64,000 nucleotides of DNA, taken from assembly GCA_910579955.1 (NCBI GenBank), contig CAJTWE010000005.1, forward strand, positions 62,001-126,000, read 5' to 3'. The notes below the pieces were generated by a model. The model was not told the origin of the DNA, did no database searches, and saw only the letters and a list, made by a program, of their open reading frames with translations. The position numbers were made by a program, and so were the translations under genes. This document shows, piece by piece, positions 25,578 through 34,551 of this stretch. Every line of letters starts with the position of its first letter. The stretch's first letter is position 1. The stretch is from an uncultured Ruminococcus sp. Lineage in GTDB: Bacteria; Bacillota; Clostridia; Oscillospirales; Ruminococcaceae.

Positions 25578-26867
25578 ATGTCAGCTTCTTATAAAAGAGT
25601 AATGCTTTCGGAATCTATCGGATTTAATGCCGTAACCGATCCGAAATTTAAGACAAATACTATAAATGTGCGTTTTATAACGCCCGTCTCTCAGGAGAAA
25701 AGCGCCGCCTATTCACTTGCGGCAAGCCTTTTGACTACCAGCTGCCGCAAGTATCCGTCAATCTCTGCTCTTAGCAGAAAAATGAATCGTCTCTACGGCG
25801 GCTCTGCTTCTGTTGACGTTTCAAAGCTTGGAGACTACCAGATCATTACAGCTTCATTCTCTGCTCTGTGCAATCGCTATGCTCTTGATAACGAGGATAT
25901 TTTGGGAGAACTTACTGACGTTATGGCAGACTGTCTGTTTGATCCCAACATTTCAAATGAGGGCTTTTCACAGAATGAATTTTCAATAAGATTTAAAGAT
26001 ATCCTTGATACTATAGAAGCAGAAATAAATAATAAGCGTGGTTATACCCTTATTAAGTGTTCACGTACCGCCTTTAAAAATGAACCGGCAGCTTTTTCAA
26101 GCTATGGTTCGGAAGAAGATGTTCTAAATCTCACGCCTGAAAGCACATATAAGGCTTACAAAGAACTGCTCAGTACTGCTGCTATTGAAATATTCTTTGT
26201 ATCTCCAAAGGAAGAACCGGATATTGCTGATAAGTTCAAAAAGATCTTCTCAGGCATAAGCAGACAAAATGCAATGATATTGCCATCATTTGTAACCCCA
26301 AGTCCACTTAAAACTAATATTGCGGAAGAAAAGGAAATTCTTCCGGTCTCTCAATGCAAAATGGCTATGGCATTTAAAACGGACTGTAAGGATTATACAG
26401 CAATGCTTCTTATGAATATGCTGTATGGTGCTACGCCTTTCTCAATGCTTTTTACAAACGTACGTGAAAAGATGAGCCTATGCTATTACTGCTCAAGCAC
26501 TTACAGTGAAACAAAGCAGACGCTTATGGTAGACTGCGGCGTTTTAAAATCTAATATTGAAACTGCTAAGGCAGAAATAATAAAACAGCTTGAAAATATT
26601 GCAAATGGCGAGTTCTCTGATGAACTCCTTGATAATACACGCATGTCCGCATACAATTCTGTTAAAACACTGGGCGATACACCGTCATCCTATATCAGAT
26701 GGCATTTTACAAATCTTGTTCGAGGAATAAACAGAAATGTAGACGATGCAATCGCTGCATATAAAGCAATTACACGTGAACAGATAATGGCGGCGGCAGC
26801 TTCTTTGAAACTCGATACCGTTTATATTCTGGAAGCGTCCGAAGAGGAGGCAGGTGCTGATGAATAA
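25578..26867 (+). CDS. M16 peptidase homologue lacking the zinc motif (YmfF-like)
   Basis: A 429-aa pitrilysin-fold protein. The N-terminal half lacks the HxxEH zinc motif, which identifies it as the non-catalytic partner of the active M16 gene that follows, overlapping by 8 bases. Retained M16 features include NVREKMSLCYYCSSTYSETKQTL in the C-terminal half, the substrate-groove region. Such pairs (YmfF/YmfH) form heterodimers in Firmicutes, and the Bacillus pair is linked to modification of elongation factor P; whether this holds here is unknown. Cytosolic; no signal peptide. AAAGGA precedes the ATG. Confidence 0.88.
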   Translation: MSASYKRVMLSESIGFNAVTDPKFKTNTINVRFITPVSQEKSAAYSLAASLLTTSCRKYPSISALSRKMNRLYGGSASVDVSKLGDYQIITASFSALCNRYALDNEDILGELTDVMADCLFDPNISNEGFSQNEFSIRFKDILDTIEAEINNKRGYTLIKCSRTAFKNEPAAFSSYGSEEDVLNLTPESTYKAYKELLSTAAIEIFFVSPKEEPDIADKFKKIFSGISRQNAMILPSFVTPSPLKTNIAEEKEILPVSQCKMAMAFKTDCKDYTAMLLMNMLYGATPFSMLFTNVREKMSLCYYCSSTYSETKQTLMVDCGVLKSNIETAKAEIIKQLENIANGEFSDELLDNTRMSAYNSVKTLGDTPSSYIRWHFTNLVRGINRNVDDAIAAYKAITREQIMAAAASLKLDTVYILEASEEEAGADE

Positions 26868-28170
26868 TATAACAACAATTAAAAGTAAGATAACAGGTGA
26901 TGAGTGCCTGAGAATAGATCATTCAAGCGGTCTTACTATTTATGTTTCCGAAATGGAAGGCTTTTCAACTACTCACGCTCTTTTCGCTACAAAATACGGC
27001 TCTATAAATACTAAATTCAAAACCTGCAAGGACGATGATTTTTGCACAGTTCCGGAGGGTATCGCACATTTCCTCGAACACAAACTGTTTGAAAATGAAG
27101 ATTGCGACGTTTTCAGCCTATATGCTAAAACCGGCGCAAATGCCAATGCCTACACTTCCTTTGATAAAACTTGTTATTTGTTCAGCTGTTCAGACCACTA
27201 TAAAGAATCACTGGAAATTCTGCTTTCATTCGTACAGAGTCCCTATTTCACACCGGAAAGCGTTCAAAAAGAGCTGGGTATTATAGGTCAGGAGATACGA
27301 ATGACAAATGACGATCCGGGCTGGAGAGTATTTTTCAATATGCTAAGAGGTCTTTACCATGAACACCCTGTAAAAATAGATATTGCAGGCACAGAGGAAA
27401 GTATCTCTCAGATAACAGATGCTCTGCTTTATCGCTGCTATAATACTTTCTATAATCTTCATAATATGGTGCTTTCTGTTGCAGGAAACTGCAAAGCTTG
27501 TGAGATTTTGGAAATTGCTGATAAGCTCTTAAAGCCATGTGAAAATCTACAGCTTGAATCCATATTCCCTAGCGAGCCATTATCTATTGTTGCTCCAGAA
27601 ACTGTAGAATATGCCGCTGTAGGAACAACAATATTCTGTATGGGAATCAAATGCGCTCCAAAATCAGGTTTTAACAGCACAAAAGCTCAGATCGAAGGAT
27701 ATATTGCAATGCAAGTCCTTTCAAATGCTTCCTCAGAGCTTTACCGCTCCATGATGGAGGAAGGTCTTATAAACAACGTATTTGCCAGTGAAGTGTTTAA
27801 TGGCGACGGTTATTATTCTATTATCTTCGAGGGTGAATCTTCTGAGCCGCACACCGTAAAGGATAAGATCATAGAGGCGATTTACAAGGCTAAAGAAACC
27901 GGACTTGACTCAGAGCTTTTTGAAGAGGTACGAAGATCGCTTTACGGCGAAATGATAATGGATACAAACGATGCAGGTACTGTTGCCAATATTATGATGA
28001 GTGCTCATATGAACGGCAGCGTTCCTTTTGACACAATAGAGATACTGTCAAAAATGACGATTGATGATGTAAATAAATTCATTCGTGAAGATATTGACCC
28101 AGAGCTTAACACATTATCAATTATAAAGAATACTTCTCCCGAAAACACGAAAGGAGAAACAGCAGAATGA
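26860..28170 (+). CDS. M16 zinc peptidase (YmfH-like)
   Basis: A 436-aa zinc-dependent peptidase of family M16. The inverted zinc motif HxxEH is complete (H70, E73 and H74 in AHFLEHKLFE), with the further Glu in QEIRMTNDDPGW. The other domain has the matching RSMMEEGLINNVF region. It is the catalytic member of a pair with the preceding gene, which it overlaps. The ATG at 26860 is chosen since AGGAGG (26845-26850) is 9 bases upstream; the GTG at 26854 is too close. Its stop overlaps the lgt start by 4 bases (ATGA), so the three genes are coupled. Confidence 0.93.
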   Translation: MNNITTIKSKITGDECLRIDHSSGLTIYVSEMEGFSTTHALFATKYGSINTKFKTCKDDDFCTVPEGIAHFLEHKLFENEDCDVFSLYAKTGANANAYTSFDKTCYLFSCSDHYKESLEILLSFVQSPYFTPESVQKELGIIGQEIRMTNDDPGWRVFFNMLRGLYHEHPVKIDIAGTEESISQITDALLYRCYNTFYNLHNMVLSVAGNCKACEILEIADKLLKPCENLQLESIFPSEPLSIVAPETVEYAAVGTTIFCMGIKCAPKSGFNSTKAQIEGYIAMQVLSNASSELYRSMMEEGLINNVFASEVFNGDGYYSIIFEGESSEPHTVKDKIIEAIYKAKETGLDSELFEEVRRSLYGEMIMDTNDAGTVANIMMSAHMNGSVPFDTIEILSKMTIDDVNKFIREDIDPELNTLSIIKNTSPENTKGETAE

Positions 28171-29234
28171 GCGAAGAATATTTAAATCTTACAAACGACC
28201 AGATCGCTTTTCCAAAGCTTGGCATAATCTTTGACGCTGACCCTACAGCGTTCACAATATTCGGCTTTGAAATACAATGGTACGGACTTGTTATTACTCT
28301 GGGAATGATCCTTGCAATAATTTATTGTTTCCCTCAGATGAAACGCTATGGAATAGATCCCGACCGTGCTATTGACGCTGTTATAGGCGGCATTGTCGGA
28401 GGAATCGTAGGCGCACGACTTTACTATGTAGCTCTTGAATGGGACTCATACAAAGACAACATTGCAAGTATTTTTAATTTGCGTCTTGGCGGCCTTGCAA
28501 TTTACGGAGGAATCATAGGCGCATTCCTTGTGGGCGGAATAGTTGCTAAACTACGAAAAGTAAGACTGCTGCCGCTTCTTGATATTGTGGGACAGGGTTT
28601 TCTTATCGGTCAATGCCTTGGAAGATGGGGTAACTTTTTTAATCAGGAAGCCTTCGGTAAAAATACAGACTCAATTTTTGGTATGACTGGCGGAAGAATC
28701 CAGAGCTGGATCTCTTCCAGCTACATAAATACCAATTGCTACAACAACCTGCAAGTAGATCTTAATCCTGACCTGCCTGTTCATCCGTGCTTCTTATATG
28801 AATCAATATGGTGTCTTATAGGCTTTATAATTCTTGCAATAACAGCACGTAAAATGCGTAAATTTGACGGCCAGATCTTTCTTATGTATATTGCATGGTA
28901 CGGTTTGGGACGTGCATTTATAGAGGGTCTGCGTACAGACAGCCTTGTAATTGGCAATGTACGCATTTCACAGGCACTTGCAATAGTATGTGTTGCCGCA
29001 GCAGTTATACTGCTTATTGTAATCGGCTCAAAGGTAAAGCGTATGGGTACTGATTATGTGCTGTACTGCAATACCGCAGAATCAAAGGAACTTCTTCTTA
29101 AATCAGAGGAAGCAAAACTCAAAAGAAAAAGCAAAAACAGCAAAGCACATTCACCAGCTCCTGAAAAGGATACTGATGATGACAATAACAAAAACAATGA
29201 AACAACTGATGCTGACAAAAACGAGGAGGAATAA
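28167..29234 (+). CDS. lgt: Prolipoprotein diacylglyceryl transferase
   Basis: A 355-aa integral membrane enzyme that adds diacylglycerol from phosphatidylglycerol to the lipobox Cys of prelipoproteins. About seven membrane helices are visible, and the Lgt signature GQCLGRWGNFFNQEAFG is intact, as are GGLAIYGGIIGAFLVGG and the region around GLRTDSL. The protein is longer than the usual 260-290 residues, because of a charged, probably disordered cytoplasmic tail from about residue 300 (KRKSKNSKAHSPAPEK then Asp, Glu and Asn). Lipoproteins elsewhere in the window (the sugar-binding protein and GH5) would be its substrates. Confidence 0.96.
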   Translation: MSEEYLNLTNDQIAFPKLGIIFDADPTAFTIFGFEIQWYGLVITLGMILAIIYCFPQMKRYGIDPDRAIDAVIGGIVGGIVGARLYYVALEWDSYKDNIASIFNLRLGGLAIYGGIIGAFLVGGIVAKLRKVRLLPLLDIVGQGFLIGQCLGRWGNFFNQEAFGKNTDSIFGMTGGRIQSWISSSYINTNCYNNLQVDLNPDLPVHPCFLYESIWCLIGFIILAITARKMRKFDGQIFLMYIAWYGLGRAFIEGLRTDSLVIGNVRISQALAIVCVAAAVILLIVIGSKVKRMGTDYVLYCNTAESKELLLKSEEAKLKRKSKNSKAHSPAPEKDTDDDNNKNNETTDADKNEEE

Positions 29235-29236
29235 TT

Positions 29237-30097
29237 ATGGCACAGATTATCAGTGGAAAAGTAGTATCCGCAGAGGTTCGTGAAAACCTCAAAAAAGAAA
29301 CAGCAGCTCTTATTGAGTCAAGCGGCATTCATCCGGGACTGGCAGTAATTCTTGTAGGAAACGACCCTGCTTCTCAGGTTTATGTACGCAACAAGCAGCT
29401 CGCCTGCGAAGAACTTGGATTTCATGCATTTGAGTACAAGCTAAGTGAAAACACAACTCAGGAACAGCTTCTCGATCTTATAAATGTACTTAATAAGGAT
29501 TCCAAGGTTCATGGTATTCTGGTACAGCTTCCGCTGCCTGATCACCTTGACGAGCAGTCTGTACTTTATTCAATTACACCGGAAAAGGACGTAGATGCAT
29601 TCCATCCGCTTAATGTGGGCAAAATAATGATAGGCAGCTACAATTTCCTTCCATGTACACCGGCAGGCGTTATGGAGCTTCTGGACTGGGCTGGAATAGA
29701 GATAGCCGGCAAAAACTGCGTTGTTGTTGGCAGAAGCAACATTGTAGGTAAGCCAATGTCCATGCTTCTTCTTCAAAGAAGCGGAACTGTTACCATCTGC
29801 CATTCCAAGACAAAGGATCTTAAAAAGGTCTGTGCTGAAGCTGATATTCTGGTAGTTGCCATAGGAAAGCCTAAGTTTATAACTGCCGATATGGTAAAAG
29901 AAGGTGCAGTTGTAATTGATGTGGGCATTAACAGAGACGAAAACAACAAGCTTTGCGGTGACGTTGATTATGCAAATGTTGAACCTAAGGCAAGTTTTAT
30001 CACACCTGTACCCGGTGGTGTCGGCCCTATGACCATAACAATGCTCATGAAAAATACACTTCGTGCTGCTAAGCTTTTAAACGGTATAAAAGATTAA
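29237..30097 (+). CDS. folD: Methylenetetrahydrofolate dehydrogenase/cyclohydrolase
   Basis: A 286-aa bifunctional FolD that interconverts 5,10-methylene-, methenyl- and 10-formyl-tetrahydrofolate with NADP. Visible are the catalytic region YVRNKQLACEELG with its Lys, QLPLPDHLDEQ, the nucleotide-binding VVGRSNIVGKPMSMLLL and the C-terminal signature PVPGGVGPMTITML. It starts 2 bases after lgt, with GAGGAA as ribosome site, and is the last gene before a strong terminator. Confidence 0.97.
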   Translation: MAQIISGKVVSAEVRENLKKETAALIESSGIHPGLAVILVGNDPASQVYVRNKQLACEELGFHAFEYKLSENTTQEQLLDLINVLNKDSKVHGILVQLPLPDHLDEQSVLYSITPEKDVDAFHPLNVGKIMIGSYNFLPCTPAGVMELLDWAGIEIAGKNCVVVGRSNIVGKPMSMLLLQRSGTVTICHSKTKDLKKVCAEADILVVAIGKPKFITADMVKEGAVVIDVGINRDENNKLCGDVDYANVEPKASFITPVPGGVGPMTITMLMKNTLRAAKLLNGIKD

Positions 30098-30117
30098 AAA
30101 TAACAATAAAATACAGC

Positions 30118-30150
30118 AAAAAAGGGACTTTCAAAAAGAGTCCCTTTTTT
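30118..30150. terminator. Strong bidirectional terminator between folD and acpP
   Basis: AAAAAAGGGACT (30118-30129) and AGTCCCTTTTTT (30139-30150) form a 12-bp stem with a 9-base loop. T-runs on both strands end folD on plus and the fatty-acid operon on minus. Confidence 0.93.
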
Positions 30151-30221
30151 GTGTCTATTATAAAAAAATAGCTGCCACGAATTTTCGCAGCAGCTATCAC
30201 GCTTAAAATTTGAAAAAAATC

Positions 30222-30452
30222 TTATTCAGCGTTGTTGTCAATGTAGTTTACGATGTCGCCAACAGTCTTGATGTTTTCAACGTCATCATCTTCGATCTTA
30301 ACCTCAAAAGCATCCTCAACAGACATTACAAGGTCAACAATATCCAGAGAGTCAGCACCCAGATCATCCTGAATGTTAGCTTCCATTGTTACCTTATCCT
30401 CTTCAACATCCAGCTGGTCTACAATGAGTTCCTTAATCTTGTCAAATGTCAT
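30222..30452 (-). CDS. acpP: Acyl carrier protein
   Basis: A 76-aa acidic acyl carrier protein that carries growing fatty acyl chains on a 4'-phosphopantetheine arm. The attachment Ser is S35 in DDLGADSLDIVDLVM, the family signature. It is the last gene of the minus-strand fatty-acid operon, 59 bases after accA, and is codon-optimised, which suggests that it might also have extra transcripts. GGAGGAAA lies upstream of the ATG. An acpP at the end of a fab-acc operon, rather than between fabK or fabD, is slightly unusual. Confidence 0.95.
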   Translation of the reverse strand: MTFDKIKELIVDQLDVEEDKVTMEANIQDDLGADSLDIVDLVMSVEDAFEVKIEDDDVENIKTVGDIVNYIDNNAE

Positions 30453-30511
30453 TTCAAATTTCCTCCATATATTTTATTTGATTCATTCACATGAACCCAG
30501 GATTTATATAA

Positions 30512-31330
30512 TTAGCGTGCTTCTGTAAACACACCAATTTTCCTAAATTTAGTATACCTTTCTTTTAGCAAAAGGTCAATATCTTTTTCGCATTTTTCCG
30601 GAACAATCTTTGACAAATATTCTTTCATATTCTCAGAAATTTTGTCTAAATCGTTGACTACGTCTGTATCCGACTCGGAAATTATTGATTCTGCTACTCC
30701 AAATTCTACCATATCCTCAGCAGTTATTCTCAAAACCTCGCAAGCTTCCTGTTCACGAGACGCATCCTTCCAAAGAATGGACGCTGCACCTCTAGGTGAA
30801 ATAGGAGTATATAAAGCGTTTTCAAGCATTGCCAGAGCATCACATACACCAAGTGCAAGAGCACCACCGCTTCCGCCTTCGCTAAGTACAATTGAAATGA
30901 TCGGTGTTCTGAGCGACATAAACTCTGCAATATTTCTTGCGATCGCCTCACCCTGACCACGCTTTTCAGCTTCTATACCGCAAAACGCACCGGGAGTATC
31001 TATAAAGCAAATAACAGGTCTATGAAACTTCTCTGCTTGACGTGCAAGTCTTAATGCCTTACGATATCCCTCAGGATGCGGCATTGCAAAGTTAGACGCT
31101 TTATTTTCCTTTATATCTCTGCCCTTTACTTCGGCTATAATTGTAACAGGAGTTCCGCAAAGTCTGCCTATTCCACCAAGAATAGCTCCATCATCGCCCA
31201 CGCCTCTGTCTCCATGAAGTTCATAGAAATCCTCAAAAACAAGCGGCAGATAATCACGAATAGTCGGTCGTGTTTTATCATGAACAATAGCCATTCGTTC
31301 CCATGCTGTTCTTGTATTAGTTCTTTTCAT
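30512..31330 (-). CDS. accA: Acetyl-CoA carboxylase carboxyltransferase subunit alpha
   Basis: A 272-aa alpha subunit that, with AccD, moves the carboxyl group from carboxybiotin to acetyl-CoA to make malonyl-CoA. Crotonase-fold signatures include FYELHGDRGVGDDGAI, GRDIKENKASNFAMPHPEGY, CFIDTPGAFCG and SEGGSGGALALGV. The start is taken as the ATG at 31330, with AGGAGGTG upstream; a longer frame runs into accD and lacks support. It follows accD with a 4-base gap, so the two subunits are made in step. Confidence 0.96.
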   Translation of the reverse strand: MKRTNTRTAWERMAIVHDKTRPTIRDYLPLVFEDFYELHGDRGVGDDGAILGGIGRLCGTPVTIIAEVKGRDIKENKASNFAMPHPEGYRKALRLARQAEKFHRPVICFIDTPGAFCGIEAEKRGQGEAIARNIAEFMSLRTPIISIVLSEGGSGGALALGVCDALAMLENALYTPISPRGAASILWKDASREQEACEVLRITAEDMVEFGVAESIISESDTDVVNDLDKISENMKEYLSKIVPEKCEKDIDLLLKERYTKFRKIGVFTEAR

Positions 31331-31334
31331 TACT

Positions 31335-32192
31335 TCACACCTCCTGCTTTTTTGGCTCTGCATTATAACCATGAAGCTTGAGCAAGTGAGAAAGTACGCT
31401 GCGCATCTTATTGCGTCTTACGATCATATCAACAAAGCCATGCTCCAACTGAAATTCTGCAAGCTGGAAGTCATCTGGCAAATGCTGCTTTATAGTACCT
31501 TCAATAACACGTCTGCCTGCAAAGCCAATAAGCACCTTAGGCTCAGCTATTATAATATCACCAAGCGACGCAAAGGAGGCTGTTACACCGCCTGTGGTCG
31601 GATCGGTCATTACTGTTATGTAAAGCTGTCCGGCTTCATTGTGCTTCTGCACAGCGGCAGAGGTTTTAGCCATCTGCATAAGAGATATGATACCCTCCTG
31701 CATTCTTGCACCGCCCGAAGCTGTAAATGCAACTACAGGAAGACTATTCTCTGCTGCATATTCAAAAGCACGTGTAATTTTTTCACCTACAACGCTGCCC
31801 ATTGACGCCATCATAAAGTGTGAATCCATAACTATCAGGACAGTACGGCTTCCCTTTATAGTACACATACCGGTAATTACTGCATCGTTCATGCCGGTCT
31901 TTTTCTTCAAATCCGTAACCTTTTGAGCATAATCCGGAAATTTTAAAGGGTCGGCACTACAAAGATCTTTGTCAAACTCCTCAAATGAACCTGCATCGGC
32001 AGTTACTGATATTCTTTCAGCAGCTGTCAGTCTGGCATGATACTGACAGCTAGGACAAATCTTTCCAAGCTCTGCCATTTTCTGTTTAGTCATAGATGCT
32101 CCGCAGCGTGGACATTTAAACATAGGAACTGCGGGAGCCTGTTCGTCACCGTTAAAACGCTTTGTGACCGTTTTAAACAAATCTTCTAACAT
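31335..32192 (-). CDS. accD: Acetyl-CoA carboxylase carboxyltransferase subunit beta
   Basis: A 285-aa beta subunit of the carboxyltransferase, which binds acetyl-CoA and pairs with AccA. An N-terminal zinc finger is complete (C27, C30, C46 and C49), followed by the crotonase fold with FTASGGARMQEGIISLMQM and DPTTGGVTASFASLGD, the oxyanion-hole glycine regions. It lies between accC and accA in the operon, 51 bases after accC. Confidence 0.97.
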   Translation of the reverse strand: MLEDLFKTVTKRFNGDEQAPAVPMFKCPRCGASMTKQKMAELGKICPSCQYHARLTAAERISVTADAGSFEEFDKDLCSADPLKFPDYAQKVTDLKKKTGMNDAVITGMCTIKGSRTVLIVMDSHFMMASMGSVVGEKITRAFEYAAENSLPVVAFTASGGARMQEGIISLMQMAKTSAAVQKHNEAGQLYITVMTDPTTGGVTASFASLGDIIIAEPKVLIGFAGRRVIEGTIKQHLPDDFQLAEFQLEHGFVDMIVRRNKMRSVLSHLLKLHGYNAEPKKQEV

Positions 32193-32243
32193 ATCGTATC
32201 ACCACATTACAGCTGCTATAAGCAGTCTGCTTTTTTCCTTACC

Positions 32244-33602
32244 TTATGATTTTTTTAACTGGTCCAAATAAGACATCAAGAAAGCGTTGTCATAATCGCC
32301 TTCTTCAAATTTCTGATTTTTAAGTAGTCGGAGCTGAAAATCTATATTCGTATCAATGCCTTCAACAATGAATTCTGCAAGAGCCAGACGCATTTTCATA
32401 ATTGCCTCACGTCTCGTAGGCGCATGGACAATAAGCTTGGCTATCATTGAATCATAGTAAGGCGGAATGGTATATCCTTGATATACTGCACTGTCGATAC
32501 GAACTCCTGGGCCGCCTGGAATGTAGAGGGAACGTATAGTTCCGGGGGACGGACGGAAATCAAGATCCGGATTTTCAGCGTTTATACGGCATTCGATAGA
32601 ATGACCTGTAAGCTTTATGTCCTCCTGTACAAAAGGAAGTTTTTCACCCTGAGCTATTTTCAGCTGCATCTGTACAAGGTCAATGCCCGTTACAAATTCA
32701 GTTACTGGGTGTTCCACCTGAATACGTGTATTCATCTCCATGAAGTAGAAGTTTCTCTCATGATCCACAAGAAATTCTATTGTGCCTGCATTGCAATATC
32801 CTGCTGCTTTAGCAGCCTTTACGGCAGCCTCCTGCATTCTCTGACGCAGATCATCTGTCATAAGCGGACTTGGACTTTCTTCAAGAACCTTCTGGTTGCG
32901 GCGCTGCATACTGCAATCACGTTCACCAAGAGCAACTGTATTGCCAAACGAATCCGCCAATATCTGTATTTCCACATGATGAGGTCCTACGATAAGCTTT
33001 TCAAGATAAACTTCATCATTGCCAAAGAACTTTCCTGCTTCGTCCTTTGCAAGCGCTATCTGCTTTTCAAGCTGGTCTTCGCTGTCAATTCTTCTTATAC
33101 CTCTTCCGCCGCCGCCTGCCGACGCTTTTACAAGTACAGGATAGCCGATCTCAGCAGCAATTCTCTTTGCATCTTCAAGTGTTTCAACAACACCGTCTGA
33201 ACCGGGTATAACAGGCACTCCCGCAGCTTTCATAGTTTCCTTTGCACGTGCCTTATCTCCAAGCATTGAAATGGATTCAGGAGAAGGACCTATAAAGGTT
33301 ATTCCGTGTTCCCTGCAAAGCTCTGCAAATTCTGCACTTTCTGACAAAAATCCGAATCCGGGATGAATTGCATCCGCACCTGTGTTTTCACAAGCAGCGA
33401 TAAGTGCTCTCATATTAAGGTAACTGTCTTTTGTAGCAGCAGGGCCTATGCAGACAGATTCATCTGCTATCTTTGAGTGAAGTGCAGATCTGTCTGCTGT
33501 AGAATATACCGTTACATTGTGAAGTCCAAGTTCACGGCAAGCACGGATTATTCTTACTGCAATTTCGCCTCGATTGGCGATCAAAACTTTACTGAAACTC
33601 AT
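32244..33602 (-). CDS. accC: Biotin carboxylase, acetyl-CoA carboxylase subunit
   Basis: A 452-aa ATP-grasp enzyme that carboxylates biotin on AccB with bicarbonate and ATP. KVLIANRGEIAVRIIRACRE at the N-terminus, the glycine-rich ATP loop VKASAGGGGRGIRR, the ERDCSMQRRNQKVLEESPSP segment, FLVDHERNFYFMEMNTRIQV and the catalytic Arg in it (MNTRIQVEHPVTE) are all there. The start at 33602 (MSFSKVL) follows the family; the frame is open a little further upstream. It follows fabZ by 13 bases. Confidence 0.97.
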   Translation of the reverse strand: MSFSKVLIANRGEIAVRIIRACRELGLHNVTVYSTADRSALHSKIADESVCIGPAATKDSYLNMRALIAACENTGADAIHPGFGFLSESAEFAELCREHGITFIGPSPESISMLGDKARAKETMKAAGVPVIPGSDGVVETLEDAKRIAAEIGYPVLVKASAGGGGRGIRRIDSEDQLEKQIALAKDEAGKFFGNDEVYLEKLIVGPHHVEIQILADSFGNTVALGERDCSMQRRNQKVLEESPSPLMTDDLRQRMQEAAVKAAKAAGYCNAGTIEFLVDHERNFYFMEMNTRIQVEHPVTEFVTGIDLVQMQLKIAQGEKLPFVQEDIKLTGHSIECRINAENPDLDFRPSPGTIRSLYIPGGPGVRIDSAVYQGYTIPPYYDSMIAKLIVHAPTRREAIMKMRLALAEFIVEGIDTNIDFQLRLLKNQKFEEGDYDNAFLMSYLDQLKKS

Positions 33603-33615
33603 AATCCCTGCTTCC

Positions 33616-34053
33616 TTACTTTTCAACTGCAAATTTTATCTCACAGGTAACAGCCTTCTTGCCATCAACGGAAGCAACTGCTTTGCCTACACCGATAGGG
33701 CCTCTCTGGCTAATGATCTCAACTTCAAGGTCAAGAACATCTCCCGGTACTACCTGACGGCGGAATTTTACCTTATCTATACCTGCAAAAAGTGCAATTT
33801 TTCCCTTGAATTCAGGCTGTGAAAGAATACATACCGCACCTGCCTGAGCAAGCATTTCAACCATGAGTACACCTGGTGTTACAGGCTTTTCCGGGAAGTG
33901 TCCCTTAAACCAGTAGTCGTCTTCTCTCATATATTTACGTGCAACAACACGGCTGCCTTCTTCCATTTCAAGGACTTCATCTATAAGCAGGAACGGATCA
34001 CGATGAGGAATGATCTCCATGATCTGCTCTCTGTTCATCAAAACCTCTGCCAT
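33616..34053 (-). CDS. fabZ: 3-hydroxyacyl-ACP dehydratase FabZ
   Basis: A 145-aa hotdog-fold dehydratase that removes water from 3-hydroxyacyl-ACP to give trans-2-enoyl-ACP. The FabZ signatures IPHRDPFLLIDEV and the active-site GHFPEKPVTPGVLMVEMLAQ with the catalytic His and Glu are intact. AGGAGG lies 9 bases before the ATG. It lies between accB and accC. Confidence 0.96.
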   Translation of the reverse strand: MAEVLMNREQIMEIIPHRDPFLLIDEVLEMEEGSRVVARKYMREDDYWFKGHFPEKPVTPGVLMVEMLAQAGAVCILSQPEFKGKIALFAGIDKVKFRRQVVPGDVLDLEVEIISQRGPIGVGKAVASVDGKKAVTCEIKFAVEK

Positions 34054-34074
34054 ATTCTAAAACCTCCTGTCTGT

Positions 34075-34539
34075 TTAGCGAATACGCATAATAGGCTGGT
34101 CATATTCTACTGCCTCGCCATTTGAAACAAGTATCTCTTCTACAACGCCGTCGAAGTCACTTGTGACCTCATTCATGAGCTTCATAGATTCAATGATCAT
34201 CAGTACATCGCCCTTTTTGACAGTATCGCCTACCTTTACATAAGGTGGCTCGTCCGGTGACGCTGCTGCATAGAAAGTTCCCACAATTGGAGCTTTTACA
34301 ATATTTCCTGCTGGAATCTCTTCGTGTTCAGGCATCTCCTGAATCTCTGCCTGTACTGACGGTACGGCAGTCTGCACTACAGGTACACCAGCAGAAACAG
34401 CAGACTGAACCACTTGAACTGACTGCGGTGCAGCACCGGCAATAAGAAGTTCGCCGTCATCTGTCTTTATTTTGATTTTTTCAAGCTTATACTCTGAAAC
34501 GGCTTTTGCAAGCTCTTTTATTTCATCAATAGTATACAT
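34075..34539 (-). CDS. accB: Biotin carboxyl carrier protein
   Basis: A 154-aa carrier that holds biotin on Lys. The C-terminal biotinyl domain has MIIESMKLMNEV, the BirA target, with the biotinylated Lys at K120. A linker rich in Ala, Pro, Val and Gln (about 35-75) separates it from an N-terminal helical segment (IDEIKELAKAVSEYKLEKIKIK). It lies between fabF and fabZ. BirA, which would load the biotin, is encoded at 49792-50517. Confidence 0.97.
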   Translation of the reverse strand: MYTIDEIKELAKAVSEYKLEKIKIKTDDGELLIAGAAPQSVQVVQSAVSAGVPVVQTAVPSVQAEIQEMPEHEEIPAGNIVKAPIVGTFYAAASPDEPPYVKVGDTVKKGDVLMIIESMKLMNEVTSDFDGVVEEILVSNGEAVEYDQPIMRIR

Positions 34540-34551
34540 CTCTATTCTCCT

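Noticed and set aside
32478..33200. 240-aa plus-strand frame over accC
   Set aside because: It is a codon-bias shadow of a conserved enzyme on the other strand.
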